Source: Burkholderia aenigmatica (GTDB taxonomy: Bacteria; Pseudomonadota; Gammaproteobacteria; Burkholderiales; Burkholderiaceae). From it: a stretch of DNA of 64,000 bases. Below are positions 26,486 through 36,327 of the stretch, in pieces (the stretch's first letter is position 1; every line of letters starts with the position of its first letter). Location of the stretch: NCBI RefSeq assembly GCF_902499175.1, contig NZ_CABVQC010000047.1, forward strand, positions 1-64,000, written 5' to 3'. Made by a program: the position numbers and the translations under genes. The notes below the pieces were generated by a model. The model ran no database searches and was not told the origin of the DNA. It saw nothing but the letters and a program-made list of their open reading frames with translations.

Positions 26486-29080
26486 TCAAGCCGCCTGCGA
26501 CGATTCGAGGAAGTCCTGCGCGAAGCGCTGCAGCACGCCGCCCGCCTCGTAGATCGACACTTCCTCGGCCGTATCGAGCCGGCACGTCATCGGCACCTCG
26601 ACGCGCTCGCCGTTCATGCGGTGAATGACGAGCGTCAGGTCGGCACGCGGCGTACGCTCGCCGATCACGTCGAAGGTCTCGGTGCCGTCGATGCCGAGCG
26701 TCGTCCGGTTGGTACCCGGCTTGAACTCGAGCGGCAGCACGCCCATCCCGATCAGGTTCGTGCGGTGGATCCGCTCGAAGCCTTCGGCGGCGATCGCCTC
26801 GACACCCGCGAGCCGCACGCCCTTCGCGGCCCAGTCGCGCGACGAGCCCTGGCCGTAGTCGGCGCCGGCCACGACGATCAGCGGCTGCTTGCGATTCATG
26901 TACGTCTCGATCGCTTCCCACATCCGCATGACCTTGCCTTCCGGCTCGACGCGCGCGAGCGAGCCCTTCTTCACCGCGCCGTCGACGATCGCCATCTCGT
27001 TGATCAGCGTCGGGTTCGCGAAGGTCGCGCGCTGCGCGGTCAGGTGGTCTCCCCGGTGCGTCGCGTACGAGTTGAAGTCTTCTTCCGGCAGGCCCATCTT
27101 CGCCAGGTATTCGCCGGCCGCGCTGTCCAGCAGAATCGCGTTCGACGGCGACAGGTGGTCGGTCGTGATGTTGTCGCCGAGCACCGCGAGCGGACGCATG
27201 CCCTGCAGCGTGCGCTCGCCGGCCAGCGCGCCTTCCCAGTACGGCGGACGGCGGATGTACGTGCTCTGCGCGCGCCAGTCGTACAGCGGCGCCGCGCGCT
27301 CGCCCGCATCGGCGCTACGCGCGAACATCGGCTCGTAGACCTTGCGGAACTGCTCGGGCTTCACGCTCGATGCGACGATCGCATCGATCTCCTCGTCGGT
27401 CGGCCAGATGTCCTTCAGCGTGACGGGCTGGCCGTTCTGGTCGTGGCCCAGCACGTCCTTCTCGATGTCGAAGCGGATCGTGCCGGCGATCGCATACGCG
27501 ACGACCAGCGGCGGCGACGCGAGGAACGCCTGCTTCGCATACGGGTGGATGCGGCCGTCGAAGTTGCGGTTGCCGGACAGCACGGCCGTCGCGTACAGGT
27601 CGCGATCGACGATCTCCTGCTGGATCTTCGGGTCGAGCGCGCCCGACATCCCGTTGCAGGTCGTGCACGCGAACGCGACGATGCCGAAGCCGAGCTTCTC
27701 GAGTTCGGGCAGCAGGTTCGCTTCTTCCAGATACAGCTCGACCGCCTTCGAGCCGGGCGCGAGCGAGCTCTTCACCCACGGCTTGCGCGTGAGGCCGCGC
27801 GCATTCGCGTTACGCGCGAGCAAGGCCGCGGCAATCACGTTGCGCGGGTTGCTGGTGTTCGTACAGCTCGTGATCGCGGCGATGATTACCGCGCCGTCGG
27901 GCATCTCGCCCGCTTTCTCTTCCCACTGGCCGGCAATCCCGCGCGCGGCGAGGTCGGACGTCGGCAGCCGCTTGTGCGGGTTCGACGGGCCGGCCATGTT
28001 GCGCACGACGCTCGACAGGTCGAACGTCAGCGTGCGCTCGTACTGCGCGTTGGCGAGCGTATCGGCCCACAGGCCCGCCACCTTCGCGTAGGTCTCGACG
28101 AGCTTCACCTGCTCGTCGCTGCGGCCGGTGAGGCGCAGGTAGTCGGTCGTCTGGCCGTCGATGAAGAACATCGCGGCCGTTGCGCCGTATTCGGGCGCCA
28201 TGTTCGAGATCGTCGCGCGATCGCCGAGCGTGAGGCTCGCCGCGCCCGGGCCACGGAATTCCAGATACGCGCCGACCACCTTTTCCTTGCGCAGGAACTC
28301 GGTCAGTGCGAGCACGACGTCGGTCGCGGTGATGCCGGGCTGACGCTTGCCGGTCAGCTCGACGCCGACGATGTCGGGCAGGCGCATCCACGATGCGCGG
28401 CCGAGCATCACGTTCTCCGCTTCGAGGCCGCCGACGCCGATCGCGATCACGCCGAGCGCGTCGACGTGCGGCGTGTGGCTGTCGGTGCCGACGCAGGTGT
28501 CCGGATACGCGACGCCGTCTTGCGCCTGGATCACCGGCGACATCTTCTCGAGGTTGATCTGGTGCATGATGCCGTTGCCCGGCGGGATCACGTCGACGTT
28601 CTCGAACGCCTTCTTCGTCCACTCGATGAAGTGGAAGCGATCCTCGTTGCGGCGATCCTCGATCGCGCGGTTCTTCGCGAACGCGTCCGGATCGAAGCCG
28701 CCGCATTCGACGGCGAGCGAGTGGTCGACGATCAGCTGCACGGGCACGACCGGGTTGACCTTCGCCGGGTCGCCGCCGCCGTCGGCGATCGCATCGCGCA
28801 GGCCGGCGAGATCGACGAGCGCGGTCTGCCCGAGGATGTCGTGACACACGACACGCGCCGGGAACCACGGGAAATCACGTTCGCGCTTGCGCTCGATGAT
28901 CTGCTTCAGCGAATCGGCAAGGATCGCCGGATCGCAGCGGCGCACGAGGTTTTCGGCGAGCACGCGCGATGTGTACGGCAGCGTGTCGTAGGCGCCGGGC
29001 GCGATCGCTTCGACCGCGGCGCGCGCGTCGAAATAGTCCAGCGACGTGCCGGGCAGGGGTTTGCGGTTGGCGGTATTCAT
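26486..29080 (-). CDS. acnD: AcnD, Fe/S-dependent 2-methylcitrate dehydratase
   Basis: The 864-residue protein is an aconitase-family enzyme. Its [4Fe-4S] cysteines are visible in ITSCTNTSNP and ACTTCNGMSG, and the swivelling C-terminal domain shows VVAGADYGQGSSRDWAAKG. It dehydrates (2S,3S)-2-methylcitrate. Neighbouring prpF and prpC, with no prpD, identify it as AcnD rather than housekeeping AcnA. Start 29,080 (MNTANRKPLPG) matches family length; longer frames upstream are not supported. Confidence 0.95.
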   Translation of the reverse strand: MNTANRKPLPGTSLDYFDARAAVEAIAPGAYDTLPYTSRVLAENLVRRCDPAILADSLKQIIERKRERDFPWFPARVVCHDILGQTALVDLAGLRDAIADGGGDPAKVNPVVPVQLIVDHSLAVECGGFDPDAFAKNRAIEDRRNEDRFHFIEWTKKAFENVDVIPPGNGIMHQINLEKMSPVIQAQDGVAYPDTCVGTDSHTPHVDALGVIAIGVGGLEAENVMLGRASWMRLPDIVGVELTGKRQPGITATDVVLALTEFLRKEKVVGAYLEFRGPGAASLTLGDRATISNMAPEYGATAAMFFIDGQTTDYLRLTGRSDEQVKLVETYAKVAGLWADTLANAQYERTLTFDLSSVVRNMAGPSNPHKRLPTSDLAARGIAGQWEEKAGEMPDGAVIIAAITSCTNTSNPRNVIAAALLARNANARGLTRKPWVKSSLAPGSKAVELYLEEANLLPELEKLGFGIVAFACTTCNGMSGALDPKIQQEIVDRDLYATAVLSGNRNFDGRIHPYAKQAFLASPPLVVAYAIAGTIRFDIEKDVLGHDQNGQPVTLKDIWPTDEEIDAIVASSVKPEQFRKVYEPMFARSADAGERAAPLYDWRAQSTYIRRPPYWEGALAGERTLQGMRPLAVLGDNITTDHLSPSNAILLDSAAGEYLAKMGLPEEDFNSYATHRGDHLTAQRATFANPTLINEMAIVDGAVKKGSLARVEPEGKVMRMWEAIETYMNRKQPLIVVAGADYGQGSSRDWAAKGVRLAGVEAIAAEGFERIHRTNLIGMGVLPLEFKPGTNRTTLGIDGTETFDVIGERTPRADLTLVIHRMNGERVEVPMTCRLDTAEEVSIYEAGGVLQRFAQDFLESSQAA

Positions 29081-29156
29081 GGTGTGGGGAACTCGGGTAT
29101 GGCGTCCGGCGCACGCCGGCCCCGTCACGCGGGAGGCCGGTGTGCACGGTGGGCGA

Positions 29157-30329
29157 TCAGCGCTTCTCGATCGGCACGAACTGCAGGTCTTCCGGGCCCG
29201 TGTAGTTCGCGCTCGGGCGGATGATCTTGTTGTCGATGCGTTGCTCGATGATGTGCGCGCTCCAGCCCGACGTGCGCGAGATCACGAACAGCGGCGTGAA
29301 CATCGCGGTCGGCACGCCCATCATGTGATACGACACCGCGCTGAACCAGTCGAGGTTCGGGAACATCTTCTTCGCTTCCCACATCACCGATTCGAGGCGC
29401 TCGGCGATGTTGTACAGCTTCAGGTCGCCCGCTTCCTTAGACAGCTTGTGCGCGACGCCCTTGATCACCTTGTTGCGCGGATCGGAGATCGTGTAGACCG
29501 GGTGGCCGAAGCCGATCACGACTTCCTTGTTCTCGACGCGGCGGCGGATGTCGGCTTCGGCGTCGTCCGGCGAGCTGTAGCGGCTCTGGATCTCATATGC
29601 GACTTCGTTCGCGCCGCCATGCTTCGGCCCGCGCAGCGCGCCGATCGCGCCGGTGATCGCCGAGTAGATGTCCGAGCCCGTGCCCGCGATCACGCGGCCG
29701 GTGAACGTCGACGCGTTGAATTCGTGCTCTGCGTACAGGATCAGCGACGTGTGCATCGCTTCGACCCACGACTTCGACGGCGTCTTGCCGTGCAGCAGGT
29801 GCAGGAAGTGGCCGCCGATCGAGTCGTCGTCGGTTTCCGTCTCGATGCGCTTGCCGTTGTGCGAGAAGTGATACCAGTACAGCAGCATCGAGCCGAGCGA
29901 TGCCATCAGGCGGTCGGCGATGTCGCGCGCGCCCGGCAGGTTGTGGTCGTCCTTCTCCGGCAGCACGGTGCCGAGCACCGACACGCCCGTGCGCATCACG
30001 TCCATCGGGTGCGCGGACGCCGGGATCTGCTCGAGCACCGCCTTCAGCGCGTTCGGCAGGCCGCGCAGTGCGCGCAGCTTCGTCTTGTAGGCGGCCAGTT
30101 CGGTCAGGTTCGGCAGCGTGCCGTGAACGAGCAGGTGCGCGATTTCCTCGAATTCGCACGATTCGGCGACGTCGAGAATGTCGTAGCCGCGATAGTGCAG
30201 GTCGTTGCCGGTCTTGCCGACCGTGCACAGCGCCGTGTTGCCGGCCGTCACGCCCGACAGCGCCACCGACTTCTTCGGCTTGAATGCGCCTGCGGCGGCC
30301 GGTGCTGCTGCGTCTTTCGTCTCGCTCAT
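29157..30329 (-). CDS. prpC: PrpC, 2-methylcitrate synthase
   Basis: The 390-residue citrate-synthase-family enzyme joins propionyl-CoA and oxaloacetate. Seen are [19 protein letters not shown], the [10 protein letters not shown] segment typical of methylcitrate synthases, the catalytic regions ending FSHNG and GPKHGGANE, and [15 protein letters not shown]. Start 30,329 (MSETK) is the first plausible Met. It is the second gene of the operon, with 166 bp after prpB that carry a direct repeat. Confidence 0.96.
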   Translation of the reverse strand: MSETKDAAAPAAAGAFKPKKSVALSGVTAGNTALCTVGKTGNDLHYRGYDILDVAESCEFEEIAHLLVHGTLPNLTELAAYKTKLRALRGLPNALKAVLEQIPASAHPMDVMRTGVSVLGTVLPEKDDHNLPGARDIADRLMASLGSMLLYWYHFSHNGKRIETETDDDSIGGHFLHLLHGKTPSKSWVEAMHTSLILYAEHEFNASTFTGRVIAGTGSDIYSAITGAIGALRGPKHGGANEVAYEIQSRYSSPDDAEADIRRRVENKEVVIGFGHPVYTISDPRNKVIKGVAHKLSKEAGDLKLYNIAERLESVMWEAKKMFPNLDWFSAVSYHMMGVPTAMFTPLFVISRTSGWSAHIIEQRIDNKIIRPSANYTGPEDLQFVPIEKR

Positions 30330-30365
30330 GTTTCTGCTCTCCAATGTGTATCGGGGGTATCAGCT

Positions 30366-30458
30366 GTCGGCCGGACTTGGCGCTTCAGCGCTTAGTGCGG
30401 CCCCATGCTTCGCGGTCGGCCGGACTTGGCGCTTCAGCGCCTGGTCCCGGCCCCATGC
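30366..30458. repeat. two 44-bp direct repeats between prpB and prpC
   Basis: Two near-identical copies start at 30,366 and 30,415 (49-bp spacing). Each holds GTCGGCCGGACTTGGCG and a small palindrome GGCGCTTCAGCGCC (second copy perfect, first ending CT). The prpB-prpC gap is 166 bp, unusually long for this operon. The repeats could form tandem hairpins in the mRNA and set the prpB to prpC ratio. Confidence 0.6.
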
Positions 30459-30495
30459 AAAACGCTCCGGAATCGAATCCCGGCGCGCGGGCACG

Positions 30496-31389
30496 TTACT
30501 TCTTGCCCTGCGCGAACAGCTCGTCGAGCTTGCGCTCGTATTCGTGGTAACCGAGGAAGTCATACAGCTCGGCGCGCGTCTGCATCGTCGGCACGGCGGC
30601 CTTCTGCGTGCCGTCGCGGCGCAGCGTCTCGTAGAAGTTCAGCGCGGCCTTGTTCATCGCGCGATAGGCGCCGCAGCAGTACAGCGCGATGTCGACGTTC
30701 GCCTCGCGCAGCTCGTCGAGCGTGAACAGCGGCGTCGAGCCGAATTCGGTCAGGTTCGCGAGGATCGGCACCTTCACGGCTGACTTGAAGCGGCGGTAGT
30801 CATCGAGCGACTTCATCGCTTCCGGGAAGATCATGTCCGCGCCGGCTTCGACGTAAGCCACTGCGCGCTCGATCGCCGAGTCGATCCCTTCGGCGGCCGC
30901 GGCGTCGGTACGCGCCATGATCACGAACTGGTCGTCGGTACGCGCATCGACCGCGGCCTTGACGCGATCGACCATTTCTTCGACCGGCACGACTTCCTTG
31001 CCCGGACGGTGGCCGCAGCGCTTCTGGCCGACCTGGTCTTCCAGGTGCACGGCCGCGACGCCGGCCTTGATGAACGAGCGCACCGTGCGCGCGATGTTGA
31101 ACGCGCCGCCCCAGCCGGTATCGATGTCGACCAGCAGCGGCAGGTCGGTTGCGTTGGTGATCCGGTTCGCGTCGATCAGCACGTCTTCCATCGTGCTGAT
31201 GCCGAGGTCGGGGATCCCGAGCGAGTTCGCGGCGACGCCGCCACCCGAGAGATACACGGCCTTGAAGCCGACGGCCTGTGCCATCTTGGCTGCGTACGCG
31301 GTGATCGCGCCCACTACCTGCAGCGGCTGCTCCGCCGCGACTGCCGCGCGGAATTTCGCGCCGGCGCTCTGAAGATGCGTATTGCTCAT
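30496..31389 (-). CDS. prpB: PrpB, 2-methylisocitrate lyase
   Basis: The 297-residue enzyme cleaves 2-methylisocitrate to pyruvate and succinate. The family active-site loop KRCGH is at residues 123-127, with [10 protein letters not shown] before it and IMARTDAAA after. A strong AGGAGG lies 7 bp upstream of ATG 31,389. It is the first gene of the operon and lies just downstream of a sigma-54 promoter at 31,421-31,435. Confidence 0.96.
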   Translation of the reverse strand: MSNTHLQSAGAKFRAAVAAEQPLQVVGAITAYAAKMAQAVGFKAVYLSGGGVAANSLGIPDLGISTMEDVLIDANRITNATDLPLLVDIDTGWGGAFNIARTVRSFIKAGVAAVHLEDQVGQKRCGHRPGKEVVPVEEMVDRVKAAVDARTDDQFVIMARTDAAAAEGIDSAIERAVAYVEAGADMIFPEAMKSLDDYRRFKSAVKVPILANLTEFGSTPLFTLDELREANVDIALYCCGAYRAMNKAALNFYETLRRDGTQKAAVPTMQTRAELYDFLGYHEYERKLDELFAQGKK

Positions 31390-31420
31390 GAACGGCCTCC
31401 TGAAGGAACGACCATTAACA

Positions 31421-31435
31421 GCAAGGACCGGGCCA
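31421..31435 (-). promoter_or_regulatory. sigma-54 promoter of the prpBC-acnD-prpF operon
   Basis: Read on the minus strand the sequence is TGGCCCGGTCCTTGC, with GG and GC at the required 10-bp spacing and only one departure from TGGCACG-N4-TTGC. The expected start of transcription is near 31,409, 20 bp before the prpB ATG. It fits the sigma-54-dependent activator PrpR encoded divergently. Confidence 0.8.
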
Positions 31436-31522
31436 GCTCGCACAACGTCGCTAACCCACTGATTCTTAAGCAACCGGCCCGGGCGCCGCACTGTCCGGTG
31501 ATTTCAATTCAGCAATTTCAAG

Positions 31523-31536
31523 TTTCAAAAATGAAA
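31523..31536. promoter_or_regulatory. candidate PrpR binding site
   Basis: TTTCAAAAATGAAA is an inverted repeat with 5-bp arms. Two more TTTCA half-sites lie at 31,502 and 31,516. They are about 115 bp upstream of the prpB start and just before prpR, as expected for an enhancer site that could also regulate prpR itself. The assignment is by position. Confidence 0.45.
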
Positions 31537-31559
31537 TCGCACGCGCATAATCGACCGTC

Positions 31560-33542
31560 ATGGACCTCTCCTCGACCAAACCCGTCGGCCCGGCCGATCG
31601 CGCGGCGCGCCCGCGCATCTGGGCGATGGGCATCAGCCGCCTGCGCGACCTCTTTCGCGAGATCGCCGGCGAATTCGACGAACGCGCCGACGTGCGCATC
31701 GTCACGCGCGCCTATGAGGATGCGCTCAGCGCGATCGCCGAGGCCGGCACCGCGCGGCCCGACGTGATCGTCGCGGCCGGCTCGAACGGCGGCTTCCTGA
31801 AGACGCGTGCGCAGGTGCCGGTGGTGGTCGTGTCGCCGACCGGCTTCGACGTGATGCAGGCGCTCGCGCGCGCCCGGCGCGACGCGTCGCGGATCGCGCT
31901 CGTCAGCGCCGGGGAAACGCCGCCCGAAGTGCGCCGCTTCGTCGCCGCGTACGGCCTCGACGTGCAGTTTGCGTCATATCAGTCCGCGCAGGAAGCGGAA
32001 GCCTGCGTGCACGAGCTGCGCGACCGCGGCATCGAGACGATCGTCGGCCCCGGCCTCGTCACCGATCTCGCGGCCGGCGCCGGCATGGGCGCGGTGTTCC
32101 TGTATTCGCACGCATCGGTGCGCAAGGCCGTCGATACGGCGCTCGAAGTCGCATATGCGACGCATGCCGAGGCATTCCGCCGCCAGCGGCTCGACAACCT
32201 GCTCCAGCACCTGCGCGACGGCGTGGTCGCACTCGACGCGCGCGGCCGCGTGGAAGCGATCAACGAACGGCTCGCGTCGGCGCTCGGGGTCGAACCCGCG
32301 GCGGCCGTCGGCCGCGCGCTCGTCGACCTGCGGCCCGAGCTGCGCACGCTGCGCGGCGAGGACGGCGACGCGCTCGCCACCGTGCGCGGCGTGCGCTATG
32401 TCGTGCATCGCGGGCCGCTCGTCGATCGCGGCGTCACGTCGGGCAGCGTGCTGACGTTCCAGGAATCGCGCGCGGTCGAACGGCTCGACCGCGCGTTGCG
32501 TTCGCAGCCCACCACGCAGCAGTTCGCGGCGCGCTACGCGCTCGACGACGTGGTTGGCGCGTCGGCGCCGATGGCGCGCGTGCGCGATCTCGTGCGCCGC
32601 TACGCGAAATCCGACGCGACCGTGCTCGTGCTCGGCGAGAGCGGCACCGGCAAGGAGATGATCGCTCAGAGCCTGCACGCGCTGTCCGCGCGGCGCAGCT
32701 ACCCGTTCGTCGCGGTCAACTGCGGCGCGTTCCCGGAAGCGCTGCTCGAGAGCGAGTTGTTCGGCTATGAGGAAGGCGCGTTCACGGGCGCGCGGCGCGG
32801 CGGCAAGACCGGCCTGTTCGAAGCCGCGCACCGCGGCACGCTGTTTCTCGACGAGATCGGCGAGATGCCGCCGTCGCTGCAGAGCCGGCTGCTGCGGGTG
32901 CTGCAGGAGCGCGAGGTGATCCGCCTCGGCTCGACCGAGCCGATCCGCATCGACGTGCGCGTGATCGCCGCGACGCACCGTCCACTGCTCGCGGCCGTCG
33001 AGGCCGGCACGTTCCGCGCGGATCTCTACTACCGGCTCAACATCCTGAACGTCGGCCTGCCGCCGCTGCGCGAGCGCGCAGCCGACATCCCGGCGCTCGC
33101 CGCCACGCTGCTCGTGCAGGCCGCACGACGCGAACCGCGCCTCGCCGAACGCCTGCGCGACGCCGCCGATGCCGCGCGCGTGCTCGGCACGACACAGGCT
33201 GCGCTTGCGCGCTACCGGTGGCCCGGCAACGTGCGCGAGCTGCAGAACGTGATCGAGCGGATCGCGGTGGAGCTGGCCGAGGAAGTCGACGAAAGCGACC
33301 CGGCCGCCGCGTGCGGCGCGCTCGATCCCGGCGCGCTACAGGCGATCGCGCCCGAGCTGTTCGCAGTGCCCCCCGACACGGCCGACGCCGACGATGCGCA
33401 GACACTGCAAGCGCGCCGCCGTCGCGCGGAAGCCGACGAGATCCGCGCGGTACTCGATGCATGCGGCGGCGACCGCGACCGCGCGTGCGCGATGCTCGGC
33501 ATCAGCAAGACGACGCTGTGGCGGAAGTTGTCGGTGAAGTAG
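31560..33542 (+). CDS. prpR: PrpR, sigma-54-dependent activator of propionate catabolism
   Basis: The 660-residue protein has an N-terminal PrpR sensor domain (about 20-190) that binds 2-methylcitrate in known homologues, a PAS-like linker (about 205-300), an AAA+ sigma-54 interaction domain (about 325-560) and a Fis-type helix-turn-helix at the end ([17 protein letters not shown]). Walker A is GESGTGKE, the sigma-54 contact loop is GAFTGA, and Walker B lies in [11 protein letters not shown]. It is divergent from prpB with 170 bp between the starts. Confidence 0.96.
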   Translation: MDLSSTKPVGPADRAARPRIWAMGISRLRDLFREIAGEFDERADVRIVTRAYEDALSAIAEAGTARPDVIVAAGSNGGFLKTRAQVPVVVVSPTGFDVMQALARARRDASRIALVSAGETPPEVRRFVAAYGLDVQFASYQSAQEAEACVHELRDRGIETIVGPGLVTDLAAGAGMGAVFLYSHASVRKAVDTALEVAYATHAEAFRRQRLDNLLQHLRDGVVALDARGRVEAINERLASALGVEPAAAVGRALVDLRPELRTLRGEDGDALATVRGVRYVVHRGPLVDRGVTSGSVLTFQESRAVERLDRALRSQPTTQQFAARYALDDVVGASAPMARVRDLVRRYAKSDATVLVLGESGTGKEMIAQSLHALSARRSYPFVAVNCGAFPEALLESELFGYEEGAFTGARRGGKTGLFEAAHRGTLFLDEIGEMPPSLQSRLLRVLQEREVIRLGSTEPIRIDVRVIAATHRPLLAAVEAGTFRADLYYRLNILNVGLPPLRERAADIPALAATLLVQAARREPRLAERLRDAADAARVLGTTQAALARYRWPGNVRELQNVIERIAVELAEEVDESDPAAACGALDPGALQAIAPELFAVPPDTADADDAQTLQARRRRAEADEIRAVLDACGGDRDRACAMLGISKTTLWRKLSVK

Positions 33543-33573
33543 GTCGGGCGCTGCGCTGTGAACGAGCCGACCG

Positions 33574-34194
33574 TCAGCCGGCCTTGTGATAGTGGCGGTA
33601 CGCCTTCGCGCGATTGCCACACGACGACATCGAACACCAGCGGCGGCTGCCGTTCTTGCTGTCGTCGATGAACAACCACTGGCAGGCGTCGTTCGCGCAA
33701 CGCTTGACCTTCGCGAGCCGCGCACCGCCGAGCAGGTCGATCGCCGACCACAGTACCGGGCTCAGCAGCCCGGCCAGCGTCGCACGCCCCTCCCCGACCC
33801 GCCACGCATAGCCGCCATCGATGCGCGCCAGCGCGACGCGCGGCGCCGCTTCCGCCAGAAAACCGCCCAGCAGGGCAAGATCGTCGGCCTGCGGCTCGCG
33901 CTGCTCGGCCTGCGCATGAAAAAGACGGTACAGCGCCTCGCGCAATGCGAGCGCGCGCGCCAGCATCGCCGGCCCACCCTCCTCTTCGCCGCGCGCGCGG
34001 CACACTTCCGCCAGGCCGGCCGGCACGCCGGCCTGCTCGTGACACCACGCCAGCAGGTCGTCCATCGTGCCGAAGGTTTCCGTCGGCGGGTCGCTGCCAC
34101 GCCAATACAGCGTGTTCGCGAAATCGATGCTCAGGGTTTCGGGCGGCGCCGGAATCAGGCAGTCCATCGTGACGGAAGGTTGCGTATCGCTCAT
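33574..34194 (-). CDS. CGNR zinc-finger transcriptional regulator
   Basis: The 206-residue protein has an N-terminal ABATE-type domain (TLSIDFANTLYWRG onward) and a C-terminal CGNR zinc finger: RCANDACQWLFID, RRWCSMSSCGNRAKAYRHY. CGNR proteins are small DNA-binding regulators whose ligands are mostly unknown. Start 34,194 (MSDTQ) was chosen over an upstream Met because the latter overlaps an operator. Two identical-type palindromes flank the promoter of the divergent gene at 34,319, suggesting it regulates that gene and itself. Confidence 0.88.
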   Translation of the reverse strand: MSDTQPSVTMDCLIPAPPETLSIDFANTLYWRGSDPPTETFGTMDDLLAWCHEQAGVPAGLAEVCRARGEEEGGPAMLARALALREALYRLFHAQAEQREPQADDLALLGGFLAEAAPRVALARIDGGYAWRVGEGRATLAGLLSPVLWSAIDLLGGARLAKVKRCANDACQWLFIDDSKNGSRRWCSMSSCGNRAKAYRHYHKAG

Positions 34195-34209
34195 GCCCGG
34201 ATCGTATCT

Positions 34210-34225
34210 AACCAGCATGCCGGTT
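34210..34225. promoter_or_regulatory. operator 1 of the CGNR regulator (candidate)
   Basis: AACCAGCATGCCGGTT is an imperfect palindrome nearly identical to the site at 34,253-34,268, 43 bp away (about four helical turns). It overlaps the first bases of the -35 element of the plus-strand promoter and lies 16 bp before the CGNR start. Confidence 0.55.
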
Positions 34226-34252
34226 GACAAGCCCGCAGGCACTTTCTAACAT
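34224..34252 (+). promoter_or_regulatory. near-consensus sigma-70 promoter of the glyoxalase-family gene
   Basis: A perfect TTGACA (34,224-34,229), a 17-bp spacer and TAACAT (34,247-34,252) give one of the best sigma-70 matches in the window. The start of transcription would be near 34,260, inside operator 2, so a repressor bound there would block it. Confidence 0.75.
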
Positions 34253-34268
34253 AACCAGCATGGTGGTT
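34253..34268. promoter_or_regulatory. operator 2 of the CGNR regulator (candidate)
   Basis: AACCAGCATGGTGGTT shares 14 of 16 bases with operator 1. It begins immediately after the -10 hexamer and covers the expected transcription start. Confidence 0.55.
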
Positions 34269-34318
34269 AAAACAACGTTGCCGCACCGAAGTCCCCTCTC
34301 AGTCCAAGGAGCCAACAG

Positions 34319-34702
34319 ATGATCGATCACCTTTCGTTCGGCGTTGCACACATCGGCCGCAGCCGGACGTTCTACGACAGCACGCTCGGCGCGCTCGGCT
34401 ACAAACGGCTATACAGCGACGACGGCTCCATCGGGTACGGCACGACCGAGCCGGAGCTGTGGTTGCAGCACGCGGCTCGCCCCATCGCCGCCGATCCCGA
34501 TTCGGGGCTGCACCTGTCGTTCAAGGCCGCGTCGCCGGTCGAAGTCGACGCGTTCTACCGTGCCGCGCTCGAGCACGGCGGCCACGACAACGGCGGGCCG
34601 GGCAAGCGCGAACACTATGGCCCTGGCTACTACGCGGCATTCGTCGTCGATCCCGACGGGTATCGGCTGGAAGCGCACTGCGAACTCGACAACGTCGTCT
34701 GA
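34319..34702 (+). CDS. VOC/glyoxalase family protein
   Basis: The 127-residue protein has the vicinal-oxygen-chelate fold: MIDHLSFGVAHIGRSRTFYD with a metal-ligand His, HLSFKA in the middle, and the C-terminal YYAAFVVDPDGYRLEAH with a metal-ligand Glu. Members include lyases, dioxygenases and resistance proteins; the reaction here is unknown. AAGGAG lies 8 bp before the ATG. It is likely controlled by the divergent CGNR regulator and is followed by a clear terminator. Confidence 0.9.
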   Translation: MIDHLSFGVAHIGRSRTFYDSTLGALGYKRLYSDDGSIGYGTTEPELWLQHAARPIAADPDSGLHLSFKAASPVEVDAFYRAALEHGGHDNGGPGKREHYGPGYYAAFVVDPDGYRLEAHCELDNVV

Positions 34703-34722
34703 TCCGGCCCGCGTACCAACGC

Positions 34723-34761
34723 CAAGGGCCCGATTCCGCGCAATGCGGAAGCGGGCCCTTG
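34723..34761 (+). terminator. hairpin terminator after the glyoxalase-family gene
   Basis: A 10-bp perfect stem (CAAGGGCCCG pairing with CGGGCCCTTG) with a nested CCGC/GCGG stem in its loop lies 20 bp after the stop. It is followed by a short TTTG run. It also lies just beyond the 3' end of the convergent FAH gene (34,815) and may serve both. Confidence 0.65.
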
Positions 34762-34814
34762 CCTTTGAATCATCGGTATCCGGCGGTCGTTCAACGGGAT
34801 CGCCGGATGCGCGG

Positions 34815-35663
34815 TTACCGCGCGTCGCGCGTGTGCTGCAGTTGCTCGCCGAGTCCTTCGACACCGAGCCGCACCATCTGGCCGGCCTTGAGGAATACCG
34901 GCGACGGCTTGATGCCCATGCCGACGCCCGGCGGCGTGCCGGTCGTGATCACGTCGCCCGGCTGCAGCGTCATGCAGCGCGACAGATAGGCGATCAGCTG
35001 CGCGACGGTGAACACCATCGTGCGCGTGTTGCCGCTCTGATAGCGGTGGCCGTCGATTTCGAGCCACAGGTCGAGACGCTGCGGATCGGGCACCTCGTCG
35101 CGCGTGACGAGCCACGGGCCGATCGGGCCGAACGTGTCGAAACCCTTGCCCTTGTCCCACTGGCCGCCGCGCTCGATCTGCCATTCACGCTCGGACACGT
35201 CGTTGACGACGCAGTAGCCCGCGACGTAATCGAGCGCGCGCGCTTCGTCGACGTCCTTGCAGGCCGCGCCGATCACGACGCCCAGCTCGACTTCCCAGTC
35301 GGTCTTGACCGACCCTTTCGGGATGTCGATTCCGTCGTTAGGGCCGCAGATCGAGCTCGTCCACTTGCCGAACACGACCGGCTCCTTAGGCACCGGCATG
35401 CCGGCTTCGGCCGCGTGATCGGCATAGTTCAGGCCGATGCCGATGAACTTGCCGACATGCCCGACGCACGCGCCGATGCGCGGCTCGCCTGACACCAGCG
35501 GCAGCGTGGCCGGATCGATCGCGCGCAGCCGCGCGAGACCCGCGTCGGACAGCACATCGCCGGACAGGTCCGGCACATGTGCGGACAGGTCGCGAATCCG
35601 GCCGTCCGCGTCGAGAATACCGGGCTTTTCCTGGCCGGACGGGCCATAGCGAAGCAGTTTCAT
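34815..35663 (-). CDS. fumarylacetoacetate hydrolase family protein
   Basis: The 282-residue enzyme has the FAH-type metal site: IGIGLNYADHAAEAG, VVFGKWTSSICGPND, then DWEVELGVVIG with the acidic metal ligands, and GDVITTGTPPGVGMG. The family includes ureidoglycolate lyase, acylpyruvases and 2,4-diketo-3-deoxy-L-fuconate hydrolases; the last group is closest by feel. The exact substrate is not shown. Start 35,663 gives the standard length. The gene is divergent from the IclR regulator at 36,328. Confidence 0.88.
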   Translation of the reverse strand: MKLLRYGPSGQEKPGILDADGRIRDLSAHVPDLSGDVLSDAGLARLRAIDPATLPLVSGEPRIGACVGHVGKFIGIGLNYADHAAEAGMPVPKEPVVFGKWTSSICGPNDGIDIPKGSVKTDWEVELGVVIGAACKDVDEARALDYVAGYCVVNDVSEREWQIERGGQWDKGKGFDTFGPIGPWLVTRDEVPDPQRLDLWLEIDGHRYQSGNTRTMVFTVAQLIAYLSRCMTLQPGDVITTGTPPGVGMGIKPSPVFLKAGQMVRLGVEGLGEQLQHTRDAR

Positions 35664-36327
35664 CGTGCTCAACCTCTGTTGTCGAATGGGACAGGATACC
35701 GGCTGACGCGGCCCTTCACGGCCACGCGCCGGACTGATTGTCGATCGTCGATTGCGCGCGTCGGCGCCGCATCCGGCATGCCGTTCGACGCGCGAGGGTC
35801 GCGCGGGCGCAGCGATCGTGGCGCCGCACGTAAGTACGGCGCACATCGAACGGGCAGCCGCCGGTCTGCGCATCGGCGACGACGGCCCGGCACCCGCGAC
35901 ATGGTCCGGCCCGTACCGGCCGGCTTCACGCGCGGCCGCACCGTCGCTGGCCCGCCAGCCTTTGTACCATCGGCCGCGCGCCGTGAAATGACCCGCGACG
36001 GATACCGACTATTGGTGCGCCCGCCGACGCTGCGGCGCAGCATCGGGGCCCGAGCGGCCCCTCGATTGCCTTTCAAACGCCTTGAACCCGTGCCACCTGT
36101 CATGAATACCGGGTATTCGGGGCTTCCCTGTCATCCTGAAAGGGAATCGATCCGTTCTTGTCCGGTAACGATCGGTAAAAAGACGCTGCATTGCACACTA
36201 AATGTTTGTTGTTAAGCTCAAACGGATGGCGTTCGTCGCCACACGCGGGCTCGACACAAGCGTGTTGCAGAATCGGTCAGCGTGCGTCGCCAATCGATCG
36301 AAAGTCACCCCCAACTCCACACCGACA
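35664..36327. other. long intergenic region between FAH gene and IclR regulator
   Basis: No gene is supported here. The first 450 bases are GC-rich with only antisense-like frames. From about 36,110 the sequence is less GC-rich and likely holds the promoters of the IclR gene. The open frame can be extended upstream to 36,202, but codon use there (many Asn, Ser, Arg) is unlike the rest of the protein. Confidence 0.5.

Noticed and set aside
26462-29224. Plus-strand open frame of about 920 codons opposite acnD
   Set aside because: AcnD on the other strand has all aconitase motifs; this frame is Arg/Val-rich and is its shadow.
35577-36215. Plus-strand frame of about 210 codons between the FAH and IclR genes
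   Set aside because: It overlaps the FAH start antisense, is Arg/Pro-rich and matches no family.
36202-36327. N-terminal extension of the second IclR regulator
   Set aside because: The added 42 residues have unlike composition, and the regulator domain is complete without them.
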